Position numbers and translations under genes: made by a program. Below the pieces are notes generated by a model. It was not told where the DNA came from. It worked only from the letters and a program-made list of their open reading frames with translations, and ran no database searches. Source: Prochlorococcus marinus CUG1417 (lineage in GTDB: Bacteria > Cyanobacteriota > Cyanobacteriia > PCC-6307 > Cyanobiaceae). From it: 64,000 nt of DNA. Where the stretch lies: assembly GCF_017695975.1 (NCBI RefSeq), contig NZ_JAAORN010000001.1, forward strand, positions 310,001-374,000, given 5' to 3'. This document shows, piece by piece, positions 9,928-23,729 of the stretch (positions are counted from its first letter, which is position 1; every line of letters starts with the position of its first letter).

Positions 9928-10410
9928 ATGTCTACGTTAAAAAAACCAGATTTATCTGATCCAAAATTAAGAGCAAAATTAGCTAAAGGTATGGGTCATA
10001 ATTATTATGGTGAACCAGCTTGGCCAAATGATTTATTATATATTTTCCCTGTTGTTATCTTAGGTACTATCGCTTGTGTTGTTGGGCTAGCAGTTCTTGA
10101 TCCTGCTATGTTGGGAGACAAAGCAAATCCTTTCGCAACTCCACTAGAAATATTACCCGAATGGTATCTTTATCCAGTTTTTCAGATCCTCAGGGTAGTG
10201 CCTAATAAACTCCTAGGTATTGCACTTCAAACGTTAATTCCTCTTGGATTAATGATTTTACCCTTCATTGAAAACGTTAATAAATTTTCTAATCCCTTTA
10301 GAAGACCTATTGCAATGTCAGTTTTCTTATTTGGAACTTTTTTAACAATATATCTAGGCATTGGTGCTTGCTTACCTATTGATAAATCTCTAACTTTAGG
10401 TTTATTTTAA
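9928..10410 (+). CDS. petD: Cytochrome b6f subunit IV (PetD)
   Basis: 160 residues, the usual length. It starts [21 protein letters not shown] and has three transmembrane helices. The Qo-site PEWY motif appears in [14 protein letters not shown]. With PetB it makes the quinol-oxidising half of the b6f complex. It is the second gene of petBD. Its last four bases overlap the 3' end of the convergent invertase gene, so no separate terminator fits between them. Confidence 0.98.
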
Positions 10411-11846
10411 ATTTTAAACATATCGATATCATTATTTTCTTTTCTTAGAAAATGGTGCATTAATAAAAATCCAACTATTGTCCAGGTTTGGTATGTTCTT
10501 GATTGTTGCCCGACCCAAGTACCCGTAGGACCGTCAAAATATTCTGCCCATTCTTGCTTAGGCAATTGATTAAGTTGGCACCAATATGATTCTTCGATTA
10601 AAGATTTCATTTCTTCCATTAGAATTACGTCATCGGAAGGAAACTTTTTTTGGTGTAAAAGTACAGCTGTCCCAAAAAACCAAAGTAAGCTCGGCCAATG
10701 TCCACCATTATGGTAACTCCAAGGCCAATTCTTAGGATCTGAACCAGTTTTATTTTGCCATTCTTCGACATCCATATGAGGATGACAAATTCTCATGGGC
10801 ATTTGAGCCATCAAATGCTGTCTGTTGTGTAAAACCAATCTAAATAAAGCTCTTTGCTCTGTGGGGGGAAGCACTCCAAACATACAGGCTAAAGAATTTC
10901 CTAAACTGTAAAATCTAAAGTCAGGTCTTCCTGTTCTAATATTTCCTATTAAATATCCACCTCTATTCTCTAACCAATCTTGAAGCCATGAAGGAACTAC
11001 TTGTGGTTGAACATTGAATTCATTGAAGTGTTGGTCATCTCCGTACTGCTCGGTTGGTCTTCTTCTTAGGATTTGCATTGTTTGGCTGGTAACCCAATAA
11101 TGTTTTAAGAGAAAACTTCCTAAGTCTTTAACCCATTGATTTGTAAGGATAAGTCTTTGATCTAATAGTCTACTTACATGATCTGCTCTACTCAATTCCA
11201 TTAAATTTATACAGCTTTTTAAACATCCATGAAGTAAAACTTCAACTTCTAAAGGTGCTCCCCAAACATCCATTGGTCTGTCGATCATGAATGCGCAATC
11301 TGGCACAAAAAGTACGGGAGTACCTTCGAATGTTGGATGAAGAACTAAATCTAATAAAAGTTGTATACCTCTTTGGACGCTCTGACTCTTTCCGAAAGCA
11401 AAATCACCGCTTTTATTCACATAATACCAACATAAAATTGGCCACCATAAACTTGCATCGGCTGAAGTAATTCTGCCAATCGACCTTTGACCATAGTCTC
11501 CAATAAGCTTTCCATTTTCTTCAACAAAACTAGTTGGAAATACTCCACGCGTTTGATAATTAGTGCTTTGTAATTCAAGACATACAGAAAGGAACTTTTT
11601 TACAATTTCGTACCTTTTTTGAGTAATAAGGTAAATCATTACTGGTACATTGTCTCTTAAAAATATTTCTCCATAATTTAACTTTTTATTTTTTGTTGGG
11701 TGTTCTAGTGCCGCAACACTTCCTACTATTTCACCTGATATTTCAACTAAAGTCTTTTCAAAATGTTTTTTTGCATTTGTTACAATCTTTTCTTCATCGG
11801 AACTTGGTCTTACTCTTAAATTTTTTTGACTAAATCTTTCTGCCAT
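10407..11846 (-). CDS. Alkaline/neutral invertase (GH100 family)
   Basis: Cytosolic enzyme that splits sucrose into glucose and fructose. The 479-residue protein (ATG 11846, [14 protein letters not shown]; a GTG at 11855 would add three) has the GH100 landmarks: [50 protein letters not shown] and the C-terminal [18 protein letters not shown]. This all-alpha family is common in plants and cyanobacteria and is seen in picocyanobacteria as part of sucrose turnover. It runs convergent to petD with a 4-base overlap. Confidence 0.9.
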
Positions 11847-12458
11847 TTCATTCACAGCCCTTTATTTAAGCCTAGTTGTTTAATGAGACTTTGAACAAAT
11901 AAAAAAATTAATAAAAAATTTTTGTATAAAAGGTTGCACAATTTAGGTTGTATGGTTTAGTATTTTCTTCTGGGCAAAAATATTTTTTTTTGCATTATTC
12001 AACCAATTATCTTAAATCTTATTTTTGATAAATGAGTGAATCTTTTGGAGATTTGATTTCGGTCAATATTTTCAGCCAGAAGAAGGGTTTTCCCTTCAAA
12101 ATGAGTTATTCACTTTTTGTTTAACTCGGAACCTAGAAAATTTAAAAACTTAGGAACTGATGCTTTTATTGCGTCAAAACTTTATCAAACCTAGCTTTGG
12201 TAATTTTTTGATGTATTGCAATAAAGGTGTGAGGTCCCGTCAAGAATATATAAATTGTTTTCAATTGCTAACTTTTAGTTTTTTGAAAACCAACGGATCT
12301 GAGATCTTGGAAAGTCACTTTAGAAATATTTTTAATGTGCACTCAAAGTAATCCTTAATTTTTAAGGAGGCTGAACCTAAATAATTTAAGTCAATCTTAT
12401 TTTTATTTGGAGAATGCAATTCATATTGAGTAGATTTATCTACAAAAGGATTTGAACA
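11847..12458 (+). other. rRNA operon promoter and leader region
   Basis: About 600 bp with no convincing gene lie between the invertase start and 16S. An open frame near 12160-12351 has no family resemblance and lies where the rrn transcript leader is expected, so I treat it as chance. The stretch should hold the promoter of the invertase (minus) and of the rRNA operon (plus). It also has complementary segments likely used to fold the pre-16S leader. No exact promoter can be assigned by eye. Confidence 0.5.
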
Positions 12459-13940
<1,482 letters not shown>

Positions 13941-14067
13941 AACAGGGAGACAACAAAATGTTTAATATTATTATTTTGTCACCTTAGGTCGATCGGTATC
14001 TCACATTCTTAATTTATTAAGGATTTCATTTCCTAAGTTTTTCTAGGTCACACCCATTATTTTTCCT

Positions 14068-14141
<74 letters not shown>

Positions 14142-14153
14142 TATCTCTATGTT

Positions 14154-14226
14154 GGGGGTATAGCTCAGTTGGTAGAGCGCCTGCTTTGCAAGCAGGATGT
14201 CAGCGGTTCGAGTCCGCTTACCTCCA
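14154..14226 (+). tRNA. tRNA-Ala (anticodon UGC)
   Basis: 73-nt cloverleaf 12 bp after tRNA-Ile. Acceptor GGGGGTA pairs with TACCTCC (one G-T pair), anticodon loop TTTGCAA (TGC), T arm GGTTCGAGTCC. A spacer of about 255 bp follows, with no other gene before 23S. Confidence 0.97.
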
Positions 14227-14481
14227 CTGATTACCACCTCTTCCATAATCAGTAGAAGGGAAATGTACTGAGTTGTGATCAAATCTGAACGAATCTAGCT
14301 TCCTAATGAAATCATTAAGATGCTGGACTCATTGAATTAATTTCATTGTTTTCAGAGAACCTTGACAACTGCATAGATTTTTTTAAAGACAATAAGCATC
14401 ATTTAATGATGCAGATTTATTATTTGTGCGAAAGCATTAATAACAATTCTATTGAGCTGATGCTTCAATTTTTGAAGTTAT

Positions 14482-17357
<2,876 letters not shown>

Positions 17358-17421
17358 AATAAACTTAATTTATTGTTTTTAATTTATATAATTTTCTATG
17401 CAGTTTTCAAGGTTCACACTA

Positions 17422-17539
17422 TCCTGGTGTTCATGGCGATGTGGAACCACTCCGATCCATCTCGAACTCGGTTGTGAAACGCATCAGCGGCGAAAATATT
17501 TAGGGGGTAGCCCCTTGAGAAAATAGCTCAATGCCAGGT
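17422..17539 (+). rRNA. rrf: 5S ribosomal RNA
   Basis: About 118 nt. The 5' TCCTGGTGT pairs with the 3' terminus ATGCCAGGT. Internal CCACTCCGATCCATCTCGAACTCGG (read in two parts) is the conserved 5S core. It lies 65 bp after 23S and directly before the operon terminator. Confidence 0.95.
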
Positions 17540-17550
17540 AAAAATATTTA

Positions 17551-17585
17551 AAAGGGTTTATTCTTAAAGAATAAGCCCTTTTTTA
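17551..17585 (+). terminator. rRNA operon terminator
   Basis: Stem GGGTTTATTC/GAATAAGCCC (one G-T pair) with loop TTAAA, then TTTTTTA. It lies 12 bp after 5S. The hairpin overlaps the last bases of the convergent mutM, so it may also end that transcript. Confidence 0.85.
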
Positions 17586-18461
17586 TTTTTGGCATTTAGG
17601 ACACCAATGGGTGCTTCTTCCAGTAATTTTTTGTTTTTCAATTAAATTTCCACATTTACGACACTCTTTACCAGTTCTCCTGTAAACATTGGTCTGCAAA
17701 CCAAAGTTACCATTCTCCCCCTCCAAGTCTCTAAAATCACTAAATGTAGTCCCTCCAGAACCTATACTTTTTTTTAAAACATTTACAATTGATTTCTTGA
17801 GCTTGTTTAATTCATACTTTTTTAATGTTCGAGCTTCCCTAAAAGGTGAGATGCCAGCAGAATACAAACTTTCATCAGCATAAATATTCCCTATACCTGC
17901 CACTATTGTTTGATCTAATAAAATAGCTTTTATAGATTTAGTTCTTTTTGAAATAACTTTCTTAAGATAATTTTCATTAAAGTCCTCAGAAAATGGTTCC
18001 GGCCCTAGTGAACCTAATCCTTTAATTATTTTATAAGGCGATAAACTTTCCTTGATCCACCACATTTGACCAAAACTTCTTACGTCAATGTATCTAAGCT
18101 CATTATTGTTTTTATCAAAAAATCTTATTCTTGTATGTTTGCAGGGTTGAGTAGAGTTATCAATAAATTTGAAATATCCAGTCATTCTTAAGTGAACTAC
18201 AAGAAATCCATTATTTTTTGAGAATTTTTCAAGAGGAAATTTAATATTTTCATTTTCAAATTTTTTTAGTTCAGCTATTAAATATTTTCCTTTTCTATCC
18301 CATTTGTAAATAAGTGAACCTTGAAGTCCTTTTATAAATTCTTTTTTAGTAGGGAAAGCAACAGTTGAATCCCTACATACTTCTAAATTTTTAATAATGA
18401 ATTTATTAAGTTTTTGCTCTAAACCTCTGCGTACAGTTTCAACTTCAGGTAACTCAGGCAA
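17583..18461 (-). CDS. mutM: Formamidopyrimidine-DNA glycosylase (Fpg/MutM)
   Basis: Base-excision repair enzyme that removes 8-oxoguanine and formamidopyrimidines and nicks the abasic site. The 292 residues start [14 protein letters not shown], where Pro2 is the catalytic nucleophile and Glu3 the helper. The H2TH region has GIGNIYADE and the C-terminal zinc finger has [24 protein letters not shown]. All catalytic features are intact. It lies 4 bp downstream of psaE on the same strand; the psaE-mutM pair is conserved in picocyanobacteria. Confidence 0.97.
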   Translation of the reverse strand: MPELPEVETVRRGLEQKLNKFIIKNLEVCRDSTVAFPTKKEFIKGLQGSLIYKWDRKGKYLIAELKKFENENIKFPLEKFSKNNGFLVVHLRMTGYFKFIDNSTQPCKHTRIRFFDKNNNELRYIDVRSFGQMWWIKESLSPYKIIKGLGSLGPEPFSEDFNENYLKKVISKRTKSIKAILLDQTIVAGIGNIYADESLYSAGISPFREARTLKKYELNKLKKSIVNVLKKSIGSGGTTFSDFRDLEGENGNFGLQTNVYRRTGKECRKCGNLIEKQKITGRSTHWCPKCQK

Positions 18462-18465
18462 TTAT

Positions 18466-18675
18466 TTAAGCTTTCTCTAATTCGCTTTCAGCAAAATTAT
18501 TTGTATTTGCTCCACCTTCAGTTCCGCTTATTCCCGCATAATTTACTTTATCGAATCTCACCACACAGTTATATTTAATACCTGAGGTGTCGACTGAAGC
18601 AACTTTACCTATTTCATTGTACCAATATGATTCTGGTCTTTTTACTCTTACGAGATCTCCTCTTGAAATTGCCAT
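18466..18675 (-). CDS. psaE: Photosystem I reaction center subunit IV (PsaE)
   Basis: 69-residue SH3-like peripheral subunit on the stromal side of PSI that helps dock ferredoxin and supports cyclic flow. It shows [27 protein letters not shown] and [12 protein letters not shown], all PsaE signatures. Full length. mutM follows 4 bp downstream. Confidence 0.97.
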   Translation of the reverse strand: MAISRGDLVRVKRPESYWYNEIGKVASVDTSGIKYNCVVRFDKVNYAGISGTEGGANTNNFAESELEKA

Positions 18676-18755
18676 TACTGTTAGTTTAACTTTTTGTAGA
18701 ATAACCCATCATTAATATTCTTAGACAAATTATTCACACATATTAATTAAAAGTT

Positions 18756-19526
18756 TTAACAAAAATCATCTATTAAATTATTTTCGAATTCTTCTTTAGC
18801 AGGCTTACTTCCCATCCATTTCCTGCCAGGTATTCTTACATCTAATTCATTTGTATCACAATTGATTGAAAGAATCAGTTTTTTATTTTCTTGATTTAGC
18901 ACGTTTAAAACTTTTCTACTTTTAAAATCTTCATATGGTTTACTCTGGATAATTAAAGGTCCATAAAATTTTTTTTCTAACTCAAGTAAGTCATTATTTT
19001 TTTTATTTCTAATTATTTGATAGTTTTCTGTACTAATTGATTTATTTTTGCTTAACAGAAGCTTTTGACCAACTTTTATTGAATCAGGATTAAGGAGATT
19101 ATTAATCTCTACTAGATCGATTACTTTTAAATTATATCTGTTTGATATCTCCGTAAGATTTTCACCAATTTGAACAATATGATAATTATTTATTAAATCT
19201 GATTGTTTTGAGAGATTTTCAGTAGATTCGGAGATAATAAGATTTTGGCCAACAAAGATATAATTTTCATCTTTTAAGTTATTCAATTTAATAATTAAGT
19301 CTTTATTTATGGAATAGAATCTTGAAATAGTTGATATTGTATCTCCACTTTTTACAATATGAATTTTTTTTATTTCAGTTTTTTCTTCAGTAATTGATTC
19401 TTTTCTAGCAATATTCTCAACGTTACTTTTTGCTGAAAATTTTTTTTCTTCTGATTTTATCAATGAGTGATTAAAAAAATTAATAAATATGGCAATTACT
19501 AAAAATGCAAATTTCATAAAACTCAC
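18756..19526 (-). CDS. Exported protein with two LysM domains
   Basis: 256 residues with an N-terminal signal or anchor helix (about residues 1-24). Two LysM peptidoglycan-binding repeats follow: the first about residues 53-97 (IHIVKSGDTISTISRFYSIN ... GQNLII), the second about 115-158 (YHIVQIGENLTEISNRYNL ... GQKLLL). The C-terminal 90 residues carry no family I recognise and include two cysteines. It is probably a periplasmic cell-wall-associated protein; no catalytic domain is visible. It sits between psaE and an aldehyde dehydrogenase gene on the same strand. Confidence 0.85.
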   Translation of the reverse strand: MSFMKFAFLVIAIFINFFNHSLIKSEEKKFSAKSNVENIARKESITEEKTEIKKIHIVKSGDTISTISRFYSINKDLIIKLNNLKDENYIFVGQNLIISESTENLSKQSDLINNYHIVQIGENLTEISNRYNLKVIDLVEINNLLNPDSIKVGQKLLLSKNKSISTENYQIIRNKKNNDLLELEKKFYGPLIIQSKPYEDFKSRKVLNVLNQENKKLILSINCDTNELDVRIPGRKWMGSKPAKEEFENNLIDDFC

Positions 19527-19589
19527 TATTTATTTAAAGATAATCTTTAAATTTAAAATCGCTAGGTTTTTGAAAACAATTTAAGTAAT

Positions 19590-20981
19590 TTAAACCTGAA
19601 AAATAAACTTTAAAAATTTCTTTACTCTTTCATAGGGGGGATACCGCAGATTCGAATCAAATAAAAAACCTTTAAAAGTAATAGATTTTTGATTTGAAAA
19701 ATTTCGAAAACCTTCCTCTCCATGAAATTTACCAATACCACTTTGCCCAACGCCTCCAAACGGTAAATTTGGAATAAGGACTGGTAACATCACATCATTT
19801 ATACAAATTGTTCCAGAGCTGGTTACTTTTGAAATATGATTATGGATTTTTTTATTCCCTCCAAATAAGTAGATTGCTAAGGGTTTTGATGTTTGACTAA
19901 TCTGTTTTAAAGCTGATTCCTTATCATTAATTCTAACTACAGGAAGTAGTGAACTGAATAATTCTTTCTGCAAAATATCTGTTTCATTTAATTTAGTTCT
20001 CAAAATTGTAGGAGATATTTTCAACTTTTTTTTACTAAAAGTCCCCCCAAATAAAATTCTTTTTTCTTTTTCATATTGTTTGAGAATTTCTACAGTTGAT
20101 GTAAATTGTTTTTTCTCCAATTTTGAAAGGTTTTCGGAAATAATTGGATTATCTCCGTAAAAACTTACTATGTATTTCTTTAATTTTTCTATAAAAATAT
20201 TCTCAATTTCTTTATCTACAAAGATATGATTCGGGGCCATGCAGGATTGACCAGAATTAAAAAATTTACCCCAAACAATTCTTTTTGCAGCCACTTCTAA
20301 ATTTGCATTTTTGAAAACAATTACAGGATTTGTTCCACTTAACTCAAGAGTTAATGGAGTTAAGTTTTTTGAAGCTAATTTCATTATAGATTTTCCAGTT
20401 TCAGTACTTCCTGTAAAAAAAATGTGATCAAAATTTTGTTCAATTAATTTTATGGATTGTTTATCATCACCCTCCACTGTCATTAGGACATCTTTACGGA
20501 AATATTTGGAAGTAAGCTTTTTAATAAGTTTTGAGGTCGCAGGACATTTCTCTGATGGTTTTATAACTGCAGTATTCCCTGCTGAAAAAATATTTACCAA
20601 TGGCTTTAAAATATAAAGTAATGGATAATTATAAGGACCAAGAATTAAGACACATCCAAGAGGTTCATAAATAACTTTGGAGGATGATGGGAAAAGATAA
20701 AAGGGGGTATCAATCTTTTTTGGTCGCATCCAAGAATTGAGTTTCTTTTTTATGAGTGAAATTTCTTCTTTCACTAAAAGGATTTCTGAAAGTCCTTCAA
20801 TTTCAGATTTGCCGAGATCAACAAAAAGTGATTTAATTATCTCTTTTTTATTTTCATTCAAAAGTTTAGAAACTATATTGATATGATGGATCCGCCATTT
20901 TATATCTTCAGTTTTACCAGTGAGAACTGTATTTTTTAATTTATAGATGTCTTCTAAATGAAATTTATCAGAAATTTTCAT
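19590..20981 (-). CDS. NAD(P)-dependent aldehyde dehydrogenase
   Basis: 463-residue aldehyde dehydrogenase of the class 3 (ALDH3-like) type. Motifs seen: the cofactor/active-site region PYNYPLLYILKPLV, FFTGSTETGKSIM (nucleotide loop), LELSGTNPVIVF (catalytic Glu) and FFNSGQSCMAPNH with the nucleophilic Cys. Near the C-terminus is PFGGVGQSGIGKFHGEEGF. The C-terminus has a hydrophobic/basic tail as in membrane-associated ALDH3 enzymes. The likely role is oxidation of fatty or lipid-derived aldehydes; the exact substrate is not evident. Full length. Confidence 0.9.
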   Translation of the reverse strand: MKISDKFHLEDIYKLKNTVLTGKTEDIKWRIHHINIVSKLLNENKKEIIKSLFVDLGKSEIEGLSEILLVKEEISLIKKKLNSWMRPKKIDTPFYLFPSSSKVIYEPLGCVLILGPYNYPLLYILKPLVNIFSAGNTAVIKPSEKCPATSKLIKKLTSKYFRKDVLMTVEGDDKQSIKLIEQNFDHIFFTGSTETGKSIMKLASKNLTPLTLELSGTNPVIVFKNANLEVAAKRIVWGKFFNSGQSCMAPNHIFVDKEIENIFIEKLKKYIVSFYGDNPIISENLSKLEKKQFTSTVEILKQYEKEKRILFGGTFSKKKLKISPTILRTKLNETDILQKELFSSLLPVVRINDKESALKQISQTSKPLAIYLFGGNKKIHNHISKVTSSGTICINDVMLPVLIPNLPFGGVGQSGIGKFHGEEGFRNFSNQKSITFKGFLFDSNLRYPPYERVKKFLKFIFQV

Positions 20982-21137
20982 TTTTTACCTTTGAATAGTA
21001 TTAAATATATCAGAGGATAAATTGTAAATAACTAAGGTTTTTAGGCATTTAAATCAAAGCGAATGATTTATGAGAAATAATCAAATTTATTAATATTGCT
21101 TTTAAAAATTTAAATTTTTCTTGGTTAGTATATTTCT

Positions 21138-22028
21138 ATGAGGGAAAATTTTTCAATAAGATTGATATCTATAAATGAAATACCAGAAGTCACAAACTGG
21201 GCAAGGTTAGAAGGATTTTCTCCTGGAATGGATGATTTATCAATTTATAGAAATACAGATAAACAAGGGGTATGGGTAGCTTGTCTAGACAATAATCCTA
21301 TAGGCTCTATTGCGTGTATAAAATATAATTCCTCGTATGGTTTTATAGGTTTATTTATCGTTAAAAAAGAATTCCGGAATAATGGATATGGAGTGAGATT
21401 ATGGAAACATGCCCTCGAATATTTGAAAAATGTTGAATGTATTGGTCTTGAGGCTGCCCCAGATAGATTAAATGATTACGCAAAGTGGGGGTTTAGAAAA
21501 TCTTCCATTACAAATCGATGGAAATTAAATGGTTCTCAAGATTTGCCATTGAAAAATTTCTATAAAGATCAATTTCATTCTTTTAAAGTTGTCCCGAGTA
21601 ATAAAATTTCTTCTGAAGCAGTCTTAATTTATGATGATCAAAGAGAACCTAGTCCCAGACCACATTTTCTAAATGACTGGTTGAAAAATTCTCATGGTAA
21701 TGTCAGTGCAATTGTCGACAATAATGGGATGTGCCATGGATTTGGCAGGATAAGACCTTGTGTATTGGAGGATAATGAGCAAGGCTGGAGAATTGGCCCT
21801 CTTTTAGCGGATACTCCACCACTTGCTGAATTATTAATAAGGGAGTTAGTTGGTGATTTAGATGCTCAAATCTTATTGGATTGCTCTAATCTGAACCCTT
21901 ATGCAAATTATCTTTTATCAAGTTTGGGATTTGAGGAAATATCAAAAACTTACAGAATGTATAAAGGCATTCAACCTCCCTGCCCTATGAATCAAGTATA
22001 TGGACTTGCCTGCTTGGAACTGGGGTGA
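21138..22028 (+). CDS. Tandem GNAT-family N-acetyltransferase
   Basis: 296 residues holding two GNAT-type domains. The first (about residues 1-130) has the acetyl-CoA-binding region FIVKKEFRNNGYGVRLWKHA. The second (about 150-285) is of the YitH/HopX-like acetyltransferase type and has GFGRIRPCVLEDNEQGWRIG and PLLADTPPLAELLIREL. Substrate unknown. The gene is isolated, running divergent from the aldehyde dehydrogenase with a 156-bp AT-rich gap. Confidence 0.8.
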   Translation: MRENFSIRLISINEIPEVTNWARLEGFSPGMDDLSIYRNTDKQGVWVACLDNNPIGSIACIKYNSSYGFIGLFIVKKEFRNNGYGVRLWKHALEYLKNVECIGLEAAPDRLNDYAKWGFRKSSITNRWKLNGSQDLPLKNFYKDQFHSFKVVPSNKISSEAVLIYDDQREPSPRPHFLNDWLKNSHGNVSAIVDNNGMCHGFGRIRPCVLEDNEQGWRIGPLLADTPPLAELLIRELVGDLDAQILLDCSNLNPYANYLLSSLGFEEISKTYRMYKGIQPPCPMNQVYGLACLELG

Positions 22029-22093
22029 TTTCTTTAAAGCGTTCATTCCCCCTTTTGTTTCTGTAATACTGAAAGAATTTTGTTTGATTAAGA

Positions 22094-22342
22094 TTAACTT
22101 CCAGAAGGTTTCAAAATTTTTTCTACAATATCGGCATTGATTATAGTGATCTCTCCATTGTCAATATTGGCAACTTGAAACAAGGTCCATGAATTTGGAT
22201 TTCTAGCTCCTCCAATACAGTCGATAACTTGACCGACCCAATAATTTTCATACTTTTCCTTAGTATCTTCGCAATTTTCTTTTTTAATTGCGACATAATC
22301 ACCAGGCCTAACGAAAAGAAACTCAGGAGTTGCTGAGCTCAC
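22094..22342 (-). CDS. DUF3104 family small protein
   Basis: 82 residues of the DUF3104 type found in marine picocyanobacteria. It has FVRPGDYVAIKKE, YWVGQVIDCIGGARNP and SWTLFQVANIDNGEI, which suggest a small SH3-like beta barrel. No known biochemical role. A short inverted repeat lies just upstream of its start. Confidence 0.75.
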   Translation of the reverse strand: MSSATPEFLFVRPGDYVAIKKENCEDTKEKYENYWVGQVIDCIGGARNPNSWTLFQVANIDNGEITIINADIVEKILKPSGS

Positions 22343-22354
22343 AATAAATAACTA

Positions 22355-22372
22355 ATAGTATATACGTACTAT
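22355..22372. promoter_or_regulatory. Short inverted repeat upstream of DUF3104 gene
   Basis: Arms ATAGTA and TACTAT are separated by TATACG, 13 bp upstream of the DUF3104 start. It resembles an operator in size and shape, and shares the TAGTA/TACTA core with the stronger inverted repeat at 25380-25403. No regulator can be named. Confidence 0.3.
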
Positions 22373-22439
22373 AGCAAGTTATTGGTTTTGTTGCTGAACT
22401 TTGAATTATTTAGCAAACTAGGGGTAATTCAAAAATAAA

Positions 22440-22532
22440 ATGGAATCAACTGAAATTGCAGTATTTTCGACATTATTGGGGTTAATCCTAGCTTTAACTG
22501 ACGCTTATATAGAAAGAAATATTCCAGGATAA
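22440..22532 (+). CDS. Very small single-helix membrane protein
   Basis: 30 residues: MESTEIAVFSTLLGLILALT then DAYIERNIPG. One hydrophobic helix with a charged tail, like the low-molecular-weight photosystem subunits. It does not match any psb, psa or pet subunit I can name. The length and position between two other small genes favour a real gene, but support is modest. Confidence 0.5.
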   Translation: MESTEIAVFSTLLGLILALTDAYIERNIPG

Positions 22533-22549
22533 TATTTCCAATTCATTTT

Positions 22550-22681
22550 TTAAATTAAATAAGATTTAAGCTGGTCTAATATGTCGGCACGGTTGGAAAC
22601 TAATTTTGTAAAAACTAAATATATCAAACCTCCCATTGCTAGCCTTCCGTTAATTTTTTCTAACTGCTTTAGTTTTCTCAA
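22550..22681 (-). CDS. Short high-light-inducible (Hli/CAB-like) protein candidate
   Basis: Reading from a TTG start at 22681, with AAGGG about 6 nt upstream, this 43-residue protein contains EKINGRLAMGGLIYLVFTKL. It keeps the chlorophyll-binding helix signature E-x-x-N-G-R-x-A-M-x-G of Hli/CAB/ELIP proteins. The helix is followed by a polar tail. Hli proteins bind chlorophyll and carotenoid near photosystems under stress. The start codon is non-ATG because a stop lies directly upstream. I rate the family call likely, the exact start less so. Confidence 0.6.
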   Translation of the reverse strand: MRKLKQLEKINGRLAMGGLIYLVFTKLVSNRADILDQLKSYLI

Positions 22682-22791
22682 AAATTACCCTTGCCGCTAA
22701 ATAAAATTTAAAGGGTATAGAAAATAAAAAAGTATTGATTAATTCAAAATTAAAAAAAAAATTATAGAAATATTTCAAACACGAATTAAAT

Positions 22792-22929
22792 TTAAAGCCA
22801 AGCTTCTTTCATCTCAAGATAAAGTCTCTCACTCTCAGCAGAATTAATTTTGCTGTCGGAATAGGATTGTTGTTGTTGCTGTTGCTGCTGCTGAGTTGAG
22901 TTAGTATTAGAATTTTGGACTTCGCTCAT
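22792..22929 (-). CDS. Small polyglutamine-containing protein
   Basis: 45 residues starting MSEVQNSNTNST, then nine consecutive glutamines encoded by mixed CAG/CAA codons, then SYSDSKINSAESERLYLEMK and a short end. The DNA tract (about 22870-22897) looks like a slippage-prone microsatellite. No domain is recognised. The ATG start and acidic C-terminal helix are plausible for a soluble protein. Confidence 0.55.
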   Translation of the reverse strand: MSEVQNSNTNSTQQQQQQQQQSYSDSKINSAESERLYLEMKEAWL

Positions 22930-23045
22930 TAGAGGGACTAAATATTTGTGTTTATTCTCTCATATTTAGAGCTTTTTTTGTCAACTTAAATTCTTAAATT
23001 TTATTTAAATTTTCTGCGTTTTTAATTTTCCTGTTTTGAGTGAAT

Positions 23046-23147
23046 TTATTTCGCTACAGTAGTTTTGGTATATAGGAATTTAACTTCCCAATATACAATT
23101 GCTAAGAAGATAGCACTTGCAATAATAATTTCAGAAATGGCTAACAT
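23046..23147 (-). CDS. Small single-helix membrane protein
   Basis: 33 residues: MLAISEIIIASAIFLAIVYW, then VKFLYTKTTVAK after a Glu. One transmembrane helix and a basic tail, so the tail would face the cytoplasm. Unknown function. Confidence 0.45.
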   Translation of the reverse strand: MLAISEIIIASAIFLAIVYWEVKFLYTKTTVAK

Positions 23148-23294
23148 TTTATTTTTCAATACTAATTTAATTTTGGTATCAATTTACACAGAATGCAATA
23201 GGTACTAATTACATTTTAGATTTTAAAAAATCTTATTTAATAAAATAACGCGTCGAAATAATATAAAATTTTAAGTTAGATACAAATTATTTCC

Positions 23295-23729
23295 GTGGGA
23301 AATTTTATAAATTCAACAACCCTTATACCTCTAATACCTTTAGTAACCTCTTTATTTATTCTCATTTTATTGGCAAGTTTTAACAGAACACTTAACAGGT
23401 TAACAAAACCGGTTACTGCACTGGTTGCATTATCTTTATTAAGTTCTACTTTTATAAGCTCCTTTGACTATTTTAAGAAAATAGAAGAAGAAATAGTTTT
23501 ATCTGAATATCTCAAATTTTTTGAAGAAAAAAATTTAGTTATACATCTCAATTCAGTAAATGAAAAATTTATAATTTTTTTCTCATTAATAATGATATTA
23601 ATTATTGGAATATCTTTTTATAAATTGCCAAGAAAAAAAGGTTATGTCTCATTGATGATTAGCCTAGGATTAATATCTTCTTCGGTGATGCTCTCAATAT
23701 TGCTAATAGATTTTTCAGCACTAATCTAA
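23295..23729 (+). CDS. Small membrane protein resembling the N-terminus of NdhF/NuoL-type subunits
   Basis: 144 residues from a GTG start (MGNFINSTTLIPLIPLVTSL) with four predicted membrane helices. The LIPLIPLVTSLFILIL segment and helix spacing recall the first helices of NADH dehydrogenase subunit 5/NdhF or Na+/H+ antiporter subunits, but the proton-channel core is absent. It may be a free-standing small membrane protein or a relic. Its 3' end overlaps that of the convergent PTOX gene by 4 bases, which puts a possible quinone-pool protein next to a plastoquinol oxidase. Confidence 0.6.
   Translation: MGNFINSTTLIPLIPLVTSLFILILLASFNRTLNRLTKPVTALVALSLLSSTFISSFDYFKKIEEEIVLSEYLKFFEEKNLVIHLNSVNEKFIIFFSLIMILIIGISFYKLPRKKGYVSLMISLGLISSSVMLSILLIDFSALI

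Noticed and set aside
12160-12351. 63-residue open frame in the rRNA leader
   Set aside because: No family likeness; lies in the expected transcribed leader of the rRNA operon.
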